From: an uncultured Ruminococcus sp.
GTDB lineage: Bacteria > Bacillota > Clostridia > Oscillospirales > Acutalibacteraceae
Assembly: GCA_905233755.1 (NCBI GenBank)
Contig: CAJODM010000015.1
Span: 1-45,661 of the forward strand
DNA length: 45,661 nucleotides
Reading direction: 5' to 3'
Shown: piece after piece, positions 7,701 through 15,834 of the stretch
Numbering within the stretch: position 1 is the stretch's first letter
Layout of the letters: each line of letters starts with the position of its first letter
The notes under the pieces: model-generated
Seen by the model: only the letters and a program-made list of their open reading frames with translations
Databases searched by the model: none
What the model was told of the DNA's origin: nothing
Made by a program: the position numbers and the translations under genes

Positions 7701-9014
7701 ATGGGACTTATCAAAGCCGGTATCGGCGCTGTGGGCGGCGTGCTCGCCGACCAGTGGAAAGAATTTTTTGTCTGTAACTCGTTGTCTGCCAACGTCCTTG
7801 TCACCAAGGGCGAGAAGAAGACCTCTTCCCGCTCCTCGAACACCAAGGGCTCCGACAACGTCATCACCAACGGCTCGGGGCTGGTGGTCGCCGACGGCCA
7901 GTGTGCCATCATCACCGACCAGGGCAAGGTCGCCGAGATCTGTGCCGAACCGGGCGAATACACCTATGACGCGTCGAGCGAGCCGAGCATCTTCTCGGGG
8001 TCGCTGGGCGAGTCGATCAAGCAGACCTTCAAGACAATCGGAAAGCGCTTTACCTATGGCGGCGAGCCGCCGAAGGATCAGCGCGTCTATTACTTCAACA
8101 CCAAGGAGCTGGTGGACAACAAGTTCGGCACCGCCAACCCCGTTCCGTTCCGCGTGGTTGACAGCAAGATCGGGCTCGACCTCGATGTCAGCATCCGCTG
8201 CTCGGGCGTCTACTCCTACAAGGTCGCCGACCCGATCCTCTTCTACACCAACGTGTGCGGCAACATCGTCGGGGACTATACCCGCGACCAGATCGACGGT
8301 CAGCTCAAGACCGAGTTCATCAGCAAGCTCCAGCCCGCCTTCGGCAAGATGTCCGATCTCGAGCTGCGCCCCAACCAGATCGTCAACCATACCGATGCGC
8401 TCGAGACCGCGATGAACGAGCAGCTCTCCGAGAAGTGGGGACAGCTGCGCGGGCTGAAGATCGTCTCTATCGCCATCGGCTCGCTGACCCTCCCCGAGGA
8501 GGATCAGGTGATGATCAAGGAGTTCCAGCGCAACGCGGCATTCAGGGATCCCACCGCGGGCGCTGCGCATATCATCGGCAACGCCGGCGACGCGATGAAG
8601 GGCGCCGCCAACAATTCGGACGGAGCGATGGGCGGATTCATCGGCATGGGCATGGCGATGAACGCGATGGGCGGCATGAACCCGCAGGGGCTCTATGCTA
8701 TGGGCGCCCAGCAGCAGGCGCAGCAGCCCGCCGCTGCGGCACAGGACGGTTGGAAGTGTCCCTCCTGCGGCGCATCGGCGAGCGGCAACTTCTGTCCCGA
8801 GTGCGGGACGAAGAAGCCCGCACACGACGGCTGGACCTGCTCCTGCGGTCATGTGAACAAGGGCAAGTTCTGTGCCGAATGCGGACAGAAGAAGCCCGAC
8901 AGCGCACCGCTGTATCGGTGTGACAAGTGCGGCTGGGAGCCCGAGGACCCCAAGAACCCGCCGAAGTTCTGTCCCGAGTGCGGCGATATCTTTGACGGGA
9001 ACGACCGCGTATAA
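7701..9014 (+). CDS. SPFH-domain protein with C-terminal zinc ribbons (YdjI-like)
   Basis: 437 aa. Residues about 15-310 form an SPFH/virion-core-protein-like domain, as in Bacillus subtilis YdjI. A Gly/Met/Ala/Gln-rich linker follows (about 310-350), then three to four CxxC zinc ribbons (WKCPSCGAS, FCPECGTKKP, WTCSCGH, FCAECGQ, YRCDKCGW, FCPECGD). It has no clear transmembrane segment, so it is probably a peripheral scaffold on membranes. Start ATG at 7701 has AAGGAGG 6 nt upstream; an earlier ATG at 7650 lies inside the -10 region and was rejected. First gene of an SPFH / zinc-ribbon / TPM operon. Confidence 0.88.
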   Translation: MGLIKAGIGAVGGVLADQWKEFFVCNSLSANVLVTKGEKKTSSRSSNTKGSDNVITNGSGLVVADGQCAIITDQGKVAEICAEPGEYTYDASSEPSIFSGSLGESIKQTFKTIGKRFTYGGEPPKDQRVYYFNTKELVDNKFGTANPVPFRVVDSKIGLDLDVSIRCSGVYSYKVADPILFYTNVCGNIVGDYTRDQIDGQLKTEFISKLQPAFGKMSDLELRPNQIVNHTDALETAMNEQLSEKWGQLRGLKIVSIAIGSLTLPEEDQVMIKEFQRNAAFRDPTAGAAHIIGNAGDAMKGAANNSDGAMGGFIGMGMAMNAMGGMNPQGLYAMGAQQQAQQPAAAAQDGWKCPSCGASASGNFCPECGTKKPAHDGWTCSCGHVNKGKFCAECGQKKPDSAPLYRCDKCGWEPEDPKNPPKFCPECGDIFDGNDRV

Positions 9015-9091
9015 GAGTAGCGGAGTGGAGTGCGCCCGTCACGCTTCACTCCTTCTTTTGATGGAGAAAAGAATTTTTCAAGGAGTTACCC

Positions 9092-10174
9092 ATGGCTTTG
9101 CAAGAGTATAAGTGCCCCTGCTGCGGCGGTGCGATCACCTTTGACTCGTCGCTGCAGAAGATGAAGTGCCCCTACTGCGACACCGAGTTCGAGATGGAAG
9201 CGCTTTTGGGCTATGATGAGGATCTCAAAAACGAGGGCGTCGATGAGCTCGAGTGGCACACCGACGCCGGCTCGGCGTGGACTGCGGATGAGGAGAACCG
9301 GCTGCGCTCATATGTATGCCACTCCTGCGGGGGCGAGATCATTGCCGACGATACCACCGCGGCATCCGAGTGTCCCTACTGCGGCAACCCCGTCGTCATG
9401 ATGGAGCAGCTCAAGGGCAACCTTAGGCCCGACTATGTCATCCCCTTCAAGCTCGACAAGACCGCCGCGAAAGAGGGGCTCAAGCAGCACCTGACCGGCA
9501 AGTTCCTGCTGCCCAAGGTGTTCAAGAGCGAGAACCACCTCGACGATATCAAGGGTATCTATGTGCCGGTATGGCTGTTCAACGCCGACGCCGACGCCGA
9601 TATCCGCTATCGTGCCACCCGCGTGACCGTGTGGTCGGACGCGCGGTATAACTATACCCGCACCGATCACTACTCGATCTACCGCGCCGGACACCTCGGG
9701 TTCGACCATGTGCCCGTGGACGGATCGACCAAGATGGCGGACGATATCATGGAGAGCGTCGAGCCGTATGATTTCTCCGATGCGGTGGACTTCCAGACCG
9801 CGTACCTCGCCGGCTACCTTGCCGACAAGTACGACGTCGACGCCGAGCACAGCGTCACCCGTGCCAACCAGCGCGTCAAGGAGAGCACCGAGGATGCCTT
9901 CAAGGATACCGTCGAGGGCTACGCCACCGTCACCGCCGAGAACGCCTCGGTGCGGCTGAAGAACGGCGAGTCGAAGTACGCGCTCTATCCGGTGTGGATC
10001 CTGAACACGACCTATCGCGGCCAGAAGTACACCTTCGCGATGAACGGCCAGACGGGCAAGTTCGTCGGGAACCTGCCGACCGATAACGCCAAGCTCTGGC
10101 TCACCCGCCTGCTGATGACGGCGGGGATCGGCGGGATCATCTATGCCGTGATGTGGCTGTTGCAGCTGATGTAA
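9092..10174 (+). CDS. TFIIB-type zinc-ribbon membrane protein (YdjG-like)
   Basis: 360 aa. Two zinc ribbons are visible: YKCPCCGG with KCPYCD (about residues 6-31), and YVCHSCGGE with ECPYCGNPV (about 73-100). A long soluble region follows, then one C-terminal membrane segment (about 335-358). This layout matches B. subtilis YdjG. Start ATG has AAGGAG 6 nt upstream. It lies 77 bp after the SPFH gene and 13 bp before the TPM gene, the same partners as in Bacillus ydjGHI although in a different order. Probably a membrane receptor for the SPFH protein (inference). Confidence 0.82.
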   Translation: MALQEYKCPCCGGAITFDSSLQKMKCPYCDTEFEMEALLGYDEDLKNEGVDELEWHTDAGSAWTADEENRLRSYVCHSCGGEIIADDTTAASECPYCGNPVVMMEQLKGNLRPDYVIPFKLDKTAAKEGLKQHLTGKFLLPKVFKSENHLDDIKGIYVPVWLFNADADADIRYRATRVTVWSDARYNYTRTDHYSIYRAGHLGFDHVPVDGSTKMADDIMESVEPYDFSDAVDFQTAYLAGYLADKYDVDAEHSVTRANQRVKESTEDAFKDTVEGYATVTAENASVRLKNGESKYALYPVWILNTTYRGQKYTFAMNGQTGKFVGNLPTDNAKLWLTRLLMTAGIGGIIYAVMWLLQLM

Positions 10175-10187
10175 GGAGGGGCAGAAG

Positions 10188-10940
10188 ATGAAACGAATGA
10201 TCATATTGACCCTATCCCTGCTGCTCCTGGCGTGTGTGTTCGCGCCGGCGGCGTTCGCCAACGGGACCGGCACGGCGGTGAGCATCGTCGACGACGGCGC
10301 CGAGGTGCTTTCCGAAAACGAGCTGCAGTCGCTCTCTGACAAGGCGTCCTCGATCGCAGAACAGCTCGATATCGACGTGGTGTTCGTGATCACCTCGGAC
10401 CTTGGCAGCTATAACACCAAGATGGCGTACGCCGACGACTACTTTGACTACAACGGCTATGGCCCCGACGGCGTGCTGGTGCTGCTGACGATGCTCGATG
10501 AGAACGGCAAGCGCGGGCTGTACACCTCGACTGCCGGCTCATGTATCAGCAAGTTCAACGAGGACGAGCAGGACGCGGTGTTCGACGATGTGTACGACGA
10601 GCTCTCGAGCGGCAGCTACTATGCCGCGCTGATGGACTATGCCGACGGCATCGCGTATCACGTAAGCCCCCATGTGCCCTTCTCGTCGCTGTTGATCGCG
10701 CTGGCGGTCGGGTTCGTCATCGCGCTGGTGGTCACCGGCATGTTGAAGAAGAAGTTGACGACCGTCGAGATGCAGCACGGCGCGAAGAACTATGTCCGTG
10801 CGGGCTCGATGGAGGTGACCGCATCGCGCGATACCTTCCTCTACTCTACGATGACCCGCACCGAGAAGCCGCGCGACAACGACCGCACCCATACCGGTTC
10901 GTCGGGTACCTCGCACGGGGGATCGGGTCACTCGTTCTGA
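10188..10940 (+). CDS. TPM-domain membrane protein (YdjH-like)
   Basis: 250 aa. It has an N-terminal signal peptide (residues 1-24, ending PAAFA), then an extracytoplasmic TPM domain (about 28-155) with VSIVDDGAEVLSENE and the conserved VFVITSDLG region. One membrane segment follows (about 163-185), then a cytoplasmic tail ending SSGTSHGGSGHSF, the Gly/Ser/His tail usual in this family. Length is close to B. subtilis YdjH. Start ATG follows AAGGAGG right after the upstream stop. TPM proteins occur in photosystem repair and membrane-stress complexes; here it probably pairs with the zinc-ribbon protein. Confidence 0.85.
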   Translation: MKRMIILTLSLLLLACVFAPAAFANGTGTAVSIVDDGAEVLSENELQSLSDKASSIAEQLDIDVVFVITSDLGSYNTKMAYADDYFDYNGYGPDGVLVLLTMLDENGKRGLYTSTAGSCISKFNEDEQDAVFDDVYDELSSGSYYAALMDYADGIAYHVSPHVPFSSLLIALAVGFVIALVVTGMLKKKLTTVEMQHGAKNYVRAGSMEVTASRDTFLYSTMTRTEKPRDNDRTHTGSSGTSHGGSGHSF

Positions 10941-10948
10941 TCATAGGA

Positions 10949-11227
10949 TAGGCATCCGGTACAATATTCGAACCCGGTTTTGACGGGTAGATTTCCGCCC
11001 GCTCTTTGTTAAAATCCTCGCGAACCCGTCAGGGTTCCCTGTGGTTTTGCCGCGATCGGACGGAAATCTGCTCCGGCAAAACTTAGAAGGACTGAAAATG
11101 AGCAAGATTTCGAGCAAGTATCGGTGCAGAAAGTGCAGGCAGGCTGGCGCCTGCCAAGATTGATAACCCGAGAATTGCCGAAATATTGCCATTTTTCAGC
11201 GAGTTCGGATATTGCATCGGATGCCTA
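10949..11227. repeat. 279-bp structured element with imperfect terminal inverted repeats
   Basis: Left end taggcatccggtacaatatt (10949-) matches the reverse complement of 11201-11227 at 23 of 27 bases. Inside are further inverted pairs: AGATTTCCGCCCG (from 10988) with CGGACGGAAATCT (to 11069), GTTTTGCCG with CGGCAAAAC, and GGCAGGC-TGGC-GCCTGCC. No gene is supported; an 83-codon minus-strand frame inside it has no ribosome site. Likely a MITE/REP-like repeat or a folded RNA. Confidence 0.6.
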
Positions 11228-11236
11228 CAAGCACAG

Positions 11237-11270
11237 AAAAAGACCGTTCCGTATCGGAGCGGTCTTTCTT
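11237..11270. terminator. Bidirectional terminator between converging genes
   Basis: Stem AAAGACCGTTCCG / CGGAGCGGTCTTT (one G-U) with loop TAT, flanked by A-run and T-run. Serves the TPM operon and the opposite 11284-11991 gene. Confidence 0.75.
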
Positions 11271-11283
11271 GTATAGATCGATC

Positions 11284-11991
11284 TTACTCTACCTCTACAT
11301 ACGGCAGATCGGAGACGACAGCGTCCTCGTTGCCGGGCTCGACGTACCTGGTCTCGGGTGCGACATACTCGGTCTCGGGCTCGACGTACTCGGTCTCTGG
11401 CTCAACATACTCGGTTTCGGGCTCGACGTACTCGGTCTTAGGCGCGATGGTGGGCGCCTCGGTCTTAGGTGCGGGCTCGGTCTCGGGCGCGGTGCTCTCG
11501 GTCGTTGCGGTCGAGGCGGCCGTCTCGGTTGAGGCGGCGGTGTTCTTGCTGTTGCGGAGCACAGAGCTGACCGCCAGCGCACCTACCGCGACCAGCAGCA
11601 GCACACACACGACGATGATCACCGCGATGAGTGCCTTCTTGTGCTTCTCACGCTGCTCACGCTCGCGCTGCTCGCGGCGCTTTTTCTGCCGCTCGGTCTC
11701 GATGGGCGCCGAGTATGCCTTGACCGGTACGGTCACGGGGGCGGTCTTCTCATCGTTCTCAAAGCGGTTCTCGTCGGCGTCGAAGTCGTCGCCGTAGTCG
11801 TCCGTAGCGGGTGGGGTCGGCGGCATCTGTGCCTTGATCGCGTCAATATCCACGTCATAGTTCTTTACGCTGAACACCTTGGTCGGCTCATCGACCGGCT
11901 GAGGCGTTTCTTTCTTCTTGGGCTCTCTGGTCTGATCGCCGCTGAAGGTCTCTTCCGAGAAGTCGAACTTGTCATCATAGTTGTCAGTCAT
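11284..11991 (-). CDS. Single-pass membrane protein with ETEYVEP repeats
   Basis: 235 aa, function not recognised. Residues 1-110 are acidic and charged, ending in a basic Arg/Lys/Glu coiled segment (QKKRREQREREQREK). One membrane segment follows (about 119-142), then a Thr/Ser/Ala/Glu/Pro-rich outside tail. The tail contains five heptads of ETEYVEP type (about 184-220) and ends acidic. This topology is typical of Gram-positive surface-exposed anchors. Start ATG has GGAGG 6 nt upstream. It follows the RlmI-like gene by 22 bp on the same strand, so probably the same transcript. Confidence 0.7.
   Translation of the reverse strand: MTDNYDDKFDFSEETFSGDQTREPKKKETPQPVDEPTKVFSVKNYDVDIDAIKAQMPPTPPATDDYGDDFDADENRFENDEKTAPVTVPVKAYSAPIETERQKKRREQREREQREKHKKALIAVIIVVCVLLLVAVGALAVSSVLRNSKNTAASTETAASTATTESTAPETEPAPKTEAPTIAPKTEYVEPETEYVEPETEYVEPETEYVAPETRYVEPGNEDAVVSDLPYVEVE
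11335..11439 (-). repeat. Five 21-bp in-frame tandem repeats
   Basis: Five adjacent 21-bp units (gggctcgacgtactcggtct type) encode the seven-residue ETEYVEP repeats. Third-base changes between units show they are maintained as protein repeats, not as a recent expansion only. Confidence 0.85.
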
Positions 11992-12013
11992 AGTAACCTC
12001 CCTTTATACTACT

Positions 12014-13231
12014 TTATACCACCTGAAAGATATAGAATTTCAGGTAATCGGTCTCGTCAACACCCCATAGGATGGGGTGATCGGCACACTGCTGCCGACA
12101 GGCGATCTGCCGCAGCGCAACCCCCGCGTCCGCCGCAGCGGACAGCAGCATCCGCCGAAACCGCTCGTCGCTCATGAAGTGGGAGCACGAGCAGGTCGCA
12201 AGATAGCCGCCCCGCGGCAGCAGCCGCATCGCCTTGAGGTTGATCTCCTTATATCCCCGTGCTGCCGCCTCGGTCGCGGTGCGCGACTTGGTGAACGCCG
12301 GCGGGTCGAGGATGATCATATCATAGTCGTGCCGCTTCTCGCGGTCCATGCGGGTGAGCAGCTCGAACACGTTCTCGGTGACAAAGTCGATGTTCGCAAT
12401 ACCGTTGAGCGCGGCGTTGCGCCGTGCTTGACGGATCGCCGTGTCAGAGATATCCACCGCCGTCACACGGTCGGCGGTCAGCGCGACATTCAGCGCGAAC
12501 GCGCCGGTATGGGTGAAGCAGTCGAGCACCCGCCGTCCGGCAGCGATCCGGCGCAGCGCGAGCCGGTTGTACTTCTGGTCGAGAAAGTAGCCGGTCTTCT
12601 GGCCGTTTGCATAGTCGACAAGGTAGCGGATGCCGTTCTCGGTGATCTCGACCTCGCCCGACAGATCGGTGCGCAGCCCGTTCATCGGATAGAACCCCTT
12701 GTACTGCTCCATCCCCTCGAGCGTGCGCATAGCAGCGTCGTTGCGCTCGTATATAGCGTCGATCGTGCAGCCGCGCTGCCGCAGGGTATCGACCAGCGCG
12801 CGAAAGATGATATCCTTCACCCGCTCGGTGCCAAGCGAGAGCACCTGAGCCACCAGCACCGGTCCGAACCGGTCGACCGTCAGCCCCGGAAAGCTGTCCG
12901 CCTCGCCGAAGATCAGCCGGCAGGCGTCCATATCCTCACCCATCACCGCCGCGCGGTAGTCGACCGCATAGCCGACGCGCCGGCGATAGAAGGCCTCGTC
13001 GAACCGGTCGTTCGCGTTCTTTGAGAGGATGCGGACGCGGATCTTGGAGTGGTCGTTGAGATATCCCGATCCCAGGTACCGTCCCTTGAGGGTATAGACG
13101 TCGACGATATCACCATTCTCATACGCGCCGTCAATATGGGTCACCTCGTCGGCGAATACCCAGATATGTCCGCCGCGGATGAACCGCTCGCCTTTTTTCG
13201 TCACTGTGACCTTGGGATATGTCCTGTCCAT
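12014..13231 (-). CDS. Class I SAM-dependent rRNA methyltransferase (RlmI-like)
   Basis: 405 aa, the usual size for the RlmI/RlmK 23S rRNA cytosine-C5 methyltransferase family. It has an N-terminal PUA domain (about 1-75, RGGHIWVFADEV), an EEHUD-like middle part and a C-terminal Rossmann domain. Key motifs: YFLDQKYNR, VLDCFTHTGAFAL (SAM site, about 225-237), MIILDPPAFTKS (about 298-309) and ATCSCSHFMS with the catalytic-region cysteines. Start ATG at 13231 begins with the conserved MDRTYPKVTVTKKGE. Heads a unit with the repeat-tailed membrane protein. Confidence 0.9.
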   Translation of the reverse strand: MDRTYPKVTVTKKGERFIRGGHIWVFADEVTHIDGAYENGDIVDVYTLKGRYLGSGYLNDHSKIRVRILSKNANDRFDEAFYRRRVGYAVDYRAAVMGEDMDACRLIFGEADSFPGLTVDRFGPVLVAQVLSLGTERVKDIIFRALVDTLRQRGCTIDAIYERNDAAMRTLEGMEQYKGFYPMNGLRTDLSGEVEITENGIRYLVDYANGQKTGYFLDQKYNRLALRRIAAGRRVLDCFTHTGAFALNVALTADRVTAVDISDTAIRQARRNAALNGIANIDFVTENVFELLTRMDREKRHDYDMIILDPPAFTKSRTATEAAARGYKEINLKAMRLLPRGGYLATCSCSHFMSDERFRRMLLSAAADAGVALRQIACRQQCADHPILWGVDETDYLKFYIFQVV

Positions 13232-13263
13232 ACAGCCGCCTCGTCTTCTGAAAAGCTTAGTGA

Positions 13264-13292
13264 ATTATACACCAAAAAACAGGAAAATTCAA
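13264..13292 (-). promoter_or_regulatory. Promoter of the RlmI-like gene
   Basis: Minus strand TTGAAT (13287-13292), 17-bp spacer, TATAAT (13264-13269). Confidence 0.6.
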
Positions 13293-13307
13293 TGATTTGC
13301 GGAAAAT

Positions 13308-13336
13308 TTGCAAATTGTGACAATATATGGTAAAAT
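13308..13336 (+). promoter_or_regulatory. Promoter of the 236-aa membrane protein
   Basis: TTGCAA (13308-13313), 17-bp spacer, TAAAAT (13331-13336), divergent from the preceding promoter. Confidence 0.55.
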
Positions 13337-13368
13337 AAACGCACAGAATACTCTTTTGGGGGACAACC

Positions 13369-14079
13369 ATGTACTTCAACAAGCTCTATCTGGCATTTCA
13401 AAAGAAGCTGCGCACCGTGCGGCCGTTTCTGAGGACGAAGATCGGCTCTCGGCTTACGTGGATCGGGATCTTGCTGTTCGTGCTGCTGTTCTTTGCGCCG
13501 CTGTTCCACGGGGGCGTCGGCACGGCGATCGTCGCCTGTATCGGCGCGGTGTACCTGCTGCTCATCTGGCGCAAGCACGACCGGGATCACGTGATCGTAC
13601 CGGCGGTGTTCCTGACGATACCGATGGTGCTCGATATGCTGATCTACCGCGACCTGACGGTCATCTCCTGTCTGGTGGTCGCGATCGGCGCGATGTATAT
13701 CGTCGCGCTCAGCCCGTGGCTGAGTGCCTTTGACGCGCTTAACGATACGATGTACCTCTATCTTTCGGCGCTGGGCATCTGTGTGGGCGTGGTGATCGCC
13801 GCGTCGCTGTTGATGGTGCTGGTGTCGGTCGCATGGTGGATCCTGTGTTTGGTAGCATTCATCATCGTGATCGCGGGGTTTCTGGGGGTGGTGTTCTCGA
13901 CCGCCGCCTATACCGCCTCGGACGGGAGGCGTCAGGCGCGCCGCCGTCGGGAGCAGGAGACGCTGCAGGAGTCCTCTGAGCCGTCCCCGCGGCGGGACTA
14001 TCGTTCCTATCGCCCGCCGACAAGAGATACCAAGATCTACAACCTCAGCGAGGATGACTTCACCGATATCGAGGACTGA
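13369..14079 (+). CDS. Hypothetical membrane protein with basic and acidic tail
   Basis: 236 aa, not recognised. It has a basic N-terminus, five to six hydrophobic segments (about residues 30-185), then a cytoplasmic tail rich in Arg (RRQARRRREQE). It ends acidic: IYNLSEDDFTDIED. Start ATG follows GGGGGAC. Single-gene unit with its own promoter and a terminator shared with the converging SDR gene. Confidence 0.65.
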   Translation: MYFNKLYLAFQKKLRTVRPFLRTKIGSRLTWIGILLFVLLFFAPLFHGGVGTAIVACIGAVYLLLIWRKHDRDHVIVPAVFLTIPMVLDMLIYRDLTVISCLVVAIGAMYIVALSPWLSAFDALNDTMYLYLSALGICVGVVIAASLLMVLVSVAWWILCLVAFIIVIAGFLGVVFSTAAYTASDGRRQARRRREQETLQESSEPSPRRDYRSYRPPTRDTKIYNLSEDDFTDIED

Positions 14080-14102
14080 ATCGCCTATCCGAACGAACCC
14101 TG

Positions 14103-14134
14103 CCGTCAAGCAAGCTACGCTTGACGGTTTTCTT
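14103..14134. terminator. Terminator between converging genes
   Basis: Stem CCGTCAAGC / GCTTGACGG, then TTTTCTTT on the plus strand. It overlaps the stop codon of the minus-strand SDR gene. Confidence 0.75.
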
Positions 14135-14981
14135 TCTGCTCGGCGAACTTTCTGACCGCGCTCGAGGTGAAGACGCGCGTCATCAGCCGGTCATAGGCGC
14201 GGCTCGGCAATATCGCGTGCAGCCCCACGAGCGTGTGCGCACCGAACCCGAAGAGATACCGCGCACGCGGACGGCGTACCTGAGCGGCTCTGACGATCCG
14301 GTGTGCCACGCGCTCGGGCGAGGTCAGGATCGGGTTGTCCTCACGATACACGGCGCGATACACGGCGGCCATCTCGTCACAGTCCCGTTCATAGACCGTG
14401 CCGCGTCCCGCCACCCTCAGATGGTCGGCGGTGATACCGCCCCATGCGCTGTGCACCCCGCCGGGCTCCAGCAGCACCACCTCGACGCCGCTGCCCTTAA
14501 GCTCCATGCGCATCGCGTCGGTGAGCGCCTCGAGCGCGTACTTGGATGCGTGGTACCATCCGCCGAAAGGGGTCACGCTCCGTCCGCCGGCAGAGCCGAT
14601 ATGGATGATCCTGCCGCCGCTTTCTCTCAGATGCGGCAGGCAGAGCTGCGCCATTCGCATGGCACCGAACACATTCACCTCGAGCTGGGAGCGCGCCTTG
14701 TCGAGGGCGACCGCCTCGATCGGCCCATAGGCGCCGTAGCCCGCGCTGTTCACCAGCACGTCGATATGTCCTGCGCCTTTGAGCGCCGCGCTGATGAACC
14801 GCTCACAGCTGTCGCTGTCGGTCACGTCCAGCGGCAGGGTATGGATCCCTTTCTCAATAAGGTCGCGCATCCGCTCTGTGCGTCGCGCCCCTGCATATAC
14901 CGTATAGCCCCGCTCGCTGAACAGCAGCGCCGCCGCCCTGCCGATGCCCGAGCTCGCGCCCGTGATGAGTACGACCTTCAT
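14115..14981 (-). CDS. Short-chain dehydrogenase/reductase (classical SDR)
   Basis: 288 aa. NAD(P)-dependent oxidoreductase with every classical SDR motif: TGASSGIG at residues 7-14, NSAGYGAYG, the catalytic Ser in IGSAGG and YHASK (Tyr and Lys of the active site). The C-terminal part is longer than in 250-aa SDRs and contains a hydrophobic stretch, as in retinol-dehydrogenase-like members. The ATG at 14981 was chosen over an upstream one at 15065 because MKVVLITGASSGIG is the normal N-terminus and GGAGG lies 8 nt before it. Substrate unknown. Confidence 0.9.
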   Translation of the reverse strand: MKVVLITGASSGIGRAAALLFSERGYTVYAGARRTERMRDLIEKGIHTLPLDVTDSDSCERFISAALKGAGHIDVLVNSAGYGAYGPIEAVALDKARSQLEVNVFGAMRMAQLCLPHLRESGGRIIHIGSAGGRSVTPFGGWYHASKYALEALTDAMRMELKGSGVEVVLLEPGGVHSAWGGITADHLRVAGRGTVYERDCDEMAAVYRAVYREDNPILTSPERVAHRIVRAAQVRRPRARYLFGFGAHTLVGLHAILPSRAYDRLMTRVFTSSAVRKFAEQKENRQA

Positions 14982-15053
14982 CCGTATCCTCCGCTCCTCA
15001 TCCCGCCGATCATTGCTGTACGATCGGGATGAATCAATGTGTGTGCTGCTGTC

Positions 15054-15082
15054 ATTGTACCACATCCTCTTTGGATAGGCAA
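15054..15082 (-). promoter_or_regulatory. Promoter of the SDR gene
   Basis: Minus strand TTGCCT (15077-15082), 17-bp spacer, TACAAT (15054-15059). Confidence 0.5.
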
Positions 15083-15204
15083 CGTATGCGCTCCTCTGTC
15101 GGCGGAATATTCAAGAAATATTCACACAATCTTCACGGTTTTTTACAAAATTCATCACATAGCCGTGGTATGCTATAGCCATCAAAGACAACGGAGGTGA
15201 AAAC

Positions 15205-15630
15205 ATGAGAGCTGCACCGAAGCCGTCTGTGCTGGTATGCGTGACCGGTCAGTATGACTGTGATCGGCTGATCGAAGCGGGATTTGAGAAAGCGGTCGAG
15301 AACGGGTGGGAGCTGCACGTGCTGTGCGTACATACCCCGACCGATGACCCCTTTGCCTACTCGGAGGAGATCGAGCATCTGTATCGCACCGGCAAGGATC
15401 TCGGCGCCGATATGACCGTCGCCTTCGATCGTAACGCACCCCGCTGTACAGCCGACTTCGCGAAGAAGATCAATGCACGTCAGCTCATCACCGGTATGCC
15501 CGACAACCGGCCGAACGGATTTGTCCTTACCGTGCACGAGCTGCTACCGAGACTTCAACTGACCATGGTAACAAAAGACGGCGAGCGGATGATGTACTCG
15601 CTCGAGAGCACCGACCGATTCCTCGCCTAG
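15205..15630 (+). CDS. UspA-like universal stress family protein
   Basis: 141 aa. It has a Rossmann-like alpha/beta pattern of the universal stress protein superfamily. SVLVCVTGQYDCDRLIEAG at the N-terminus resembles the USP-like domain found in KdpD sensors, and a later strand is ARQLITGMPDN. The nucleotide-binding G-2x-G-9x-G motif is not clearly present, so it may not bind ATP. Start ATG has GGAGGTG 7 nt upstream. It stands alone, followed by a strong terminator. Confidence 0.7.
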   Translation: MRAAPKPSVLVCVTGQYDCDRLIEAGFEKAVENGWELHVLCVHTPTDDPFAYSEEIEHLYRTGKDLGADMTVAFDRNAPRCTADFAKKINARQLITGMPDNRPNGFVLTVHELLPRLQLTMVTKDGERMMYSLESTDRFLA

Positions 15631-15689
15631 AAAACAAAACTACCCCTTGCCCCTTGCGGGCTTCGAATATTCCTATAATTCATCAGTCA

Positions 15690-15727
15690 GAGACCGCCGC
15701 TACCCCTCGGCGGTCTCGCCCTTTTTT
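15690..15727 (+). terminator. Intrinsic terminator after the UspA-like gene
   Basis: Perfect 10-bp stem GAGACCGCCG / CGGCGGTCTC, loop of 8, then GCCCTTTTTTC. Confidence 0.85.
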
Positions 15728-15834
15728 CGCACTTTTCACAGAAACGGGTGTGGAATTTTGTACACCGTAACCTCTTTTCTCCTCTACTGCGCTATGGTAT
15801 AATAAAGTATGATAGAAGAACGGAGGTCATCATT

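Noticed and set aside
10941-11192. 83-codon minus-strand frame within the inverted-repeat element
   Set aside because: No ribosome site or recognisable domain, and the sequence is dominated by inverted repeats that explain it as structure.
11335-11439. Tandem 21-bp repeats considered as a CRISPR array
   Set aside because: There are no spacers. The repeats are adjacent and in frame within a protein, and there are no cas genes.
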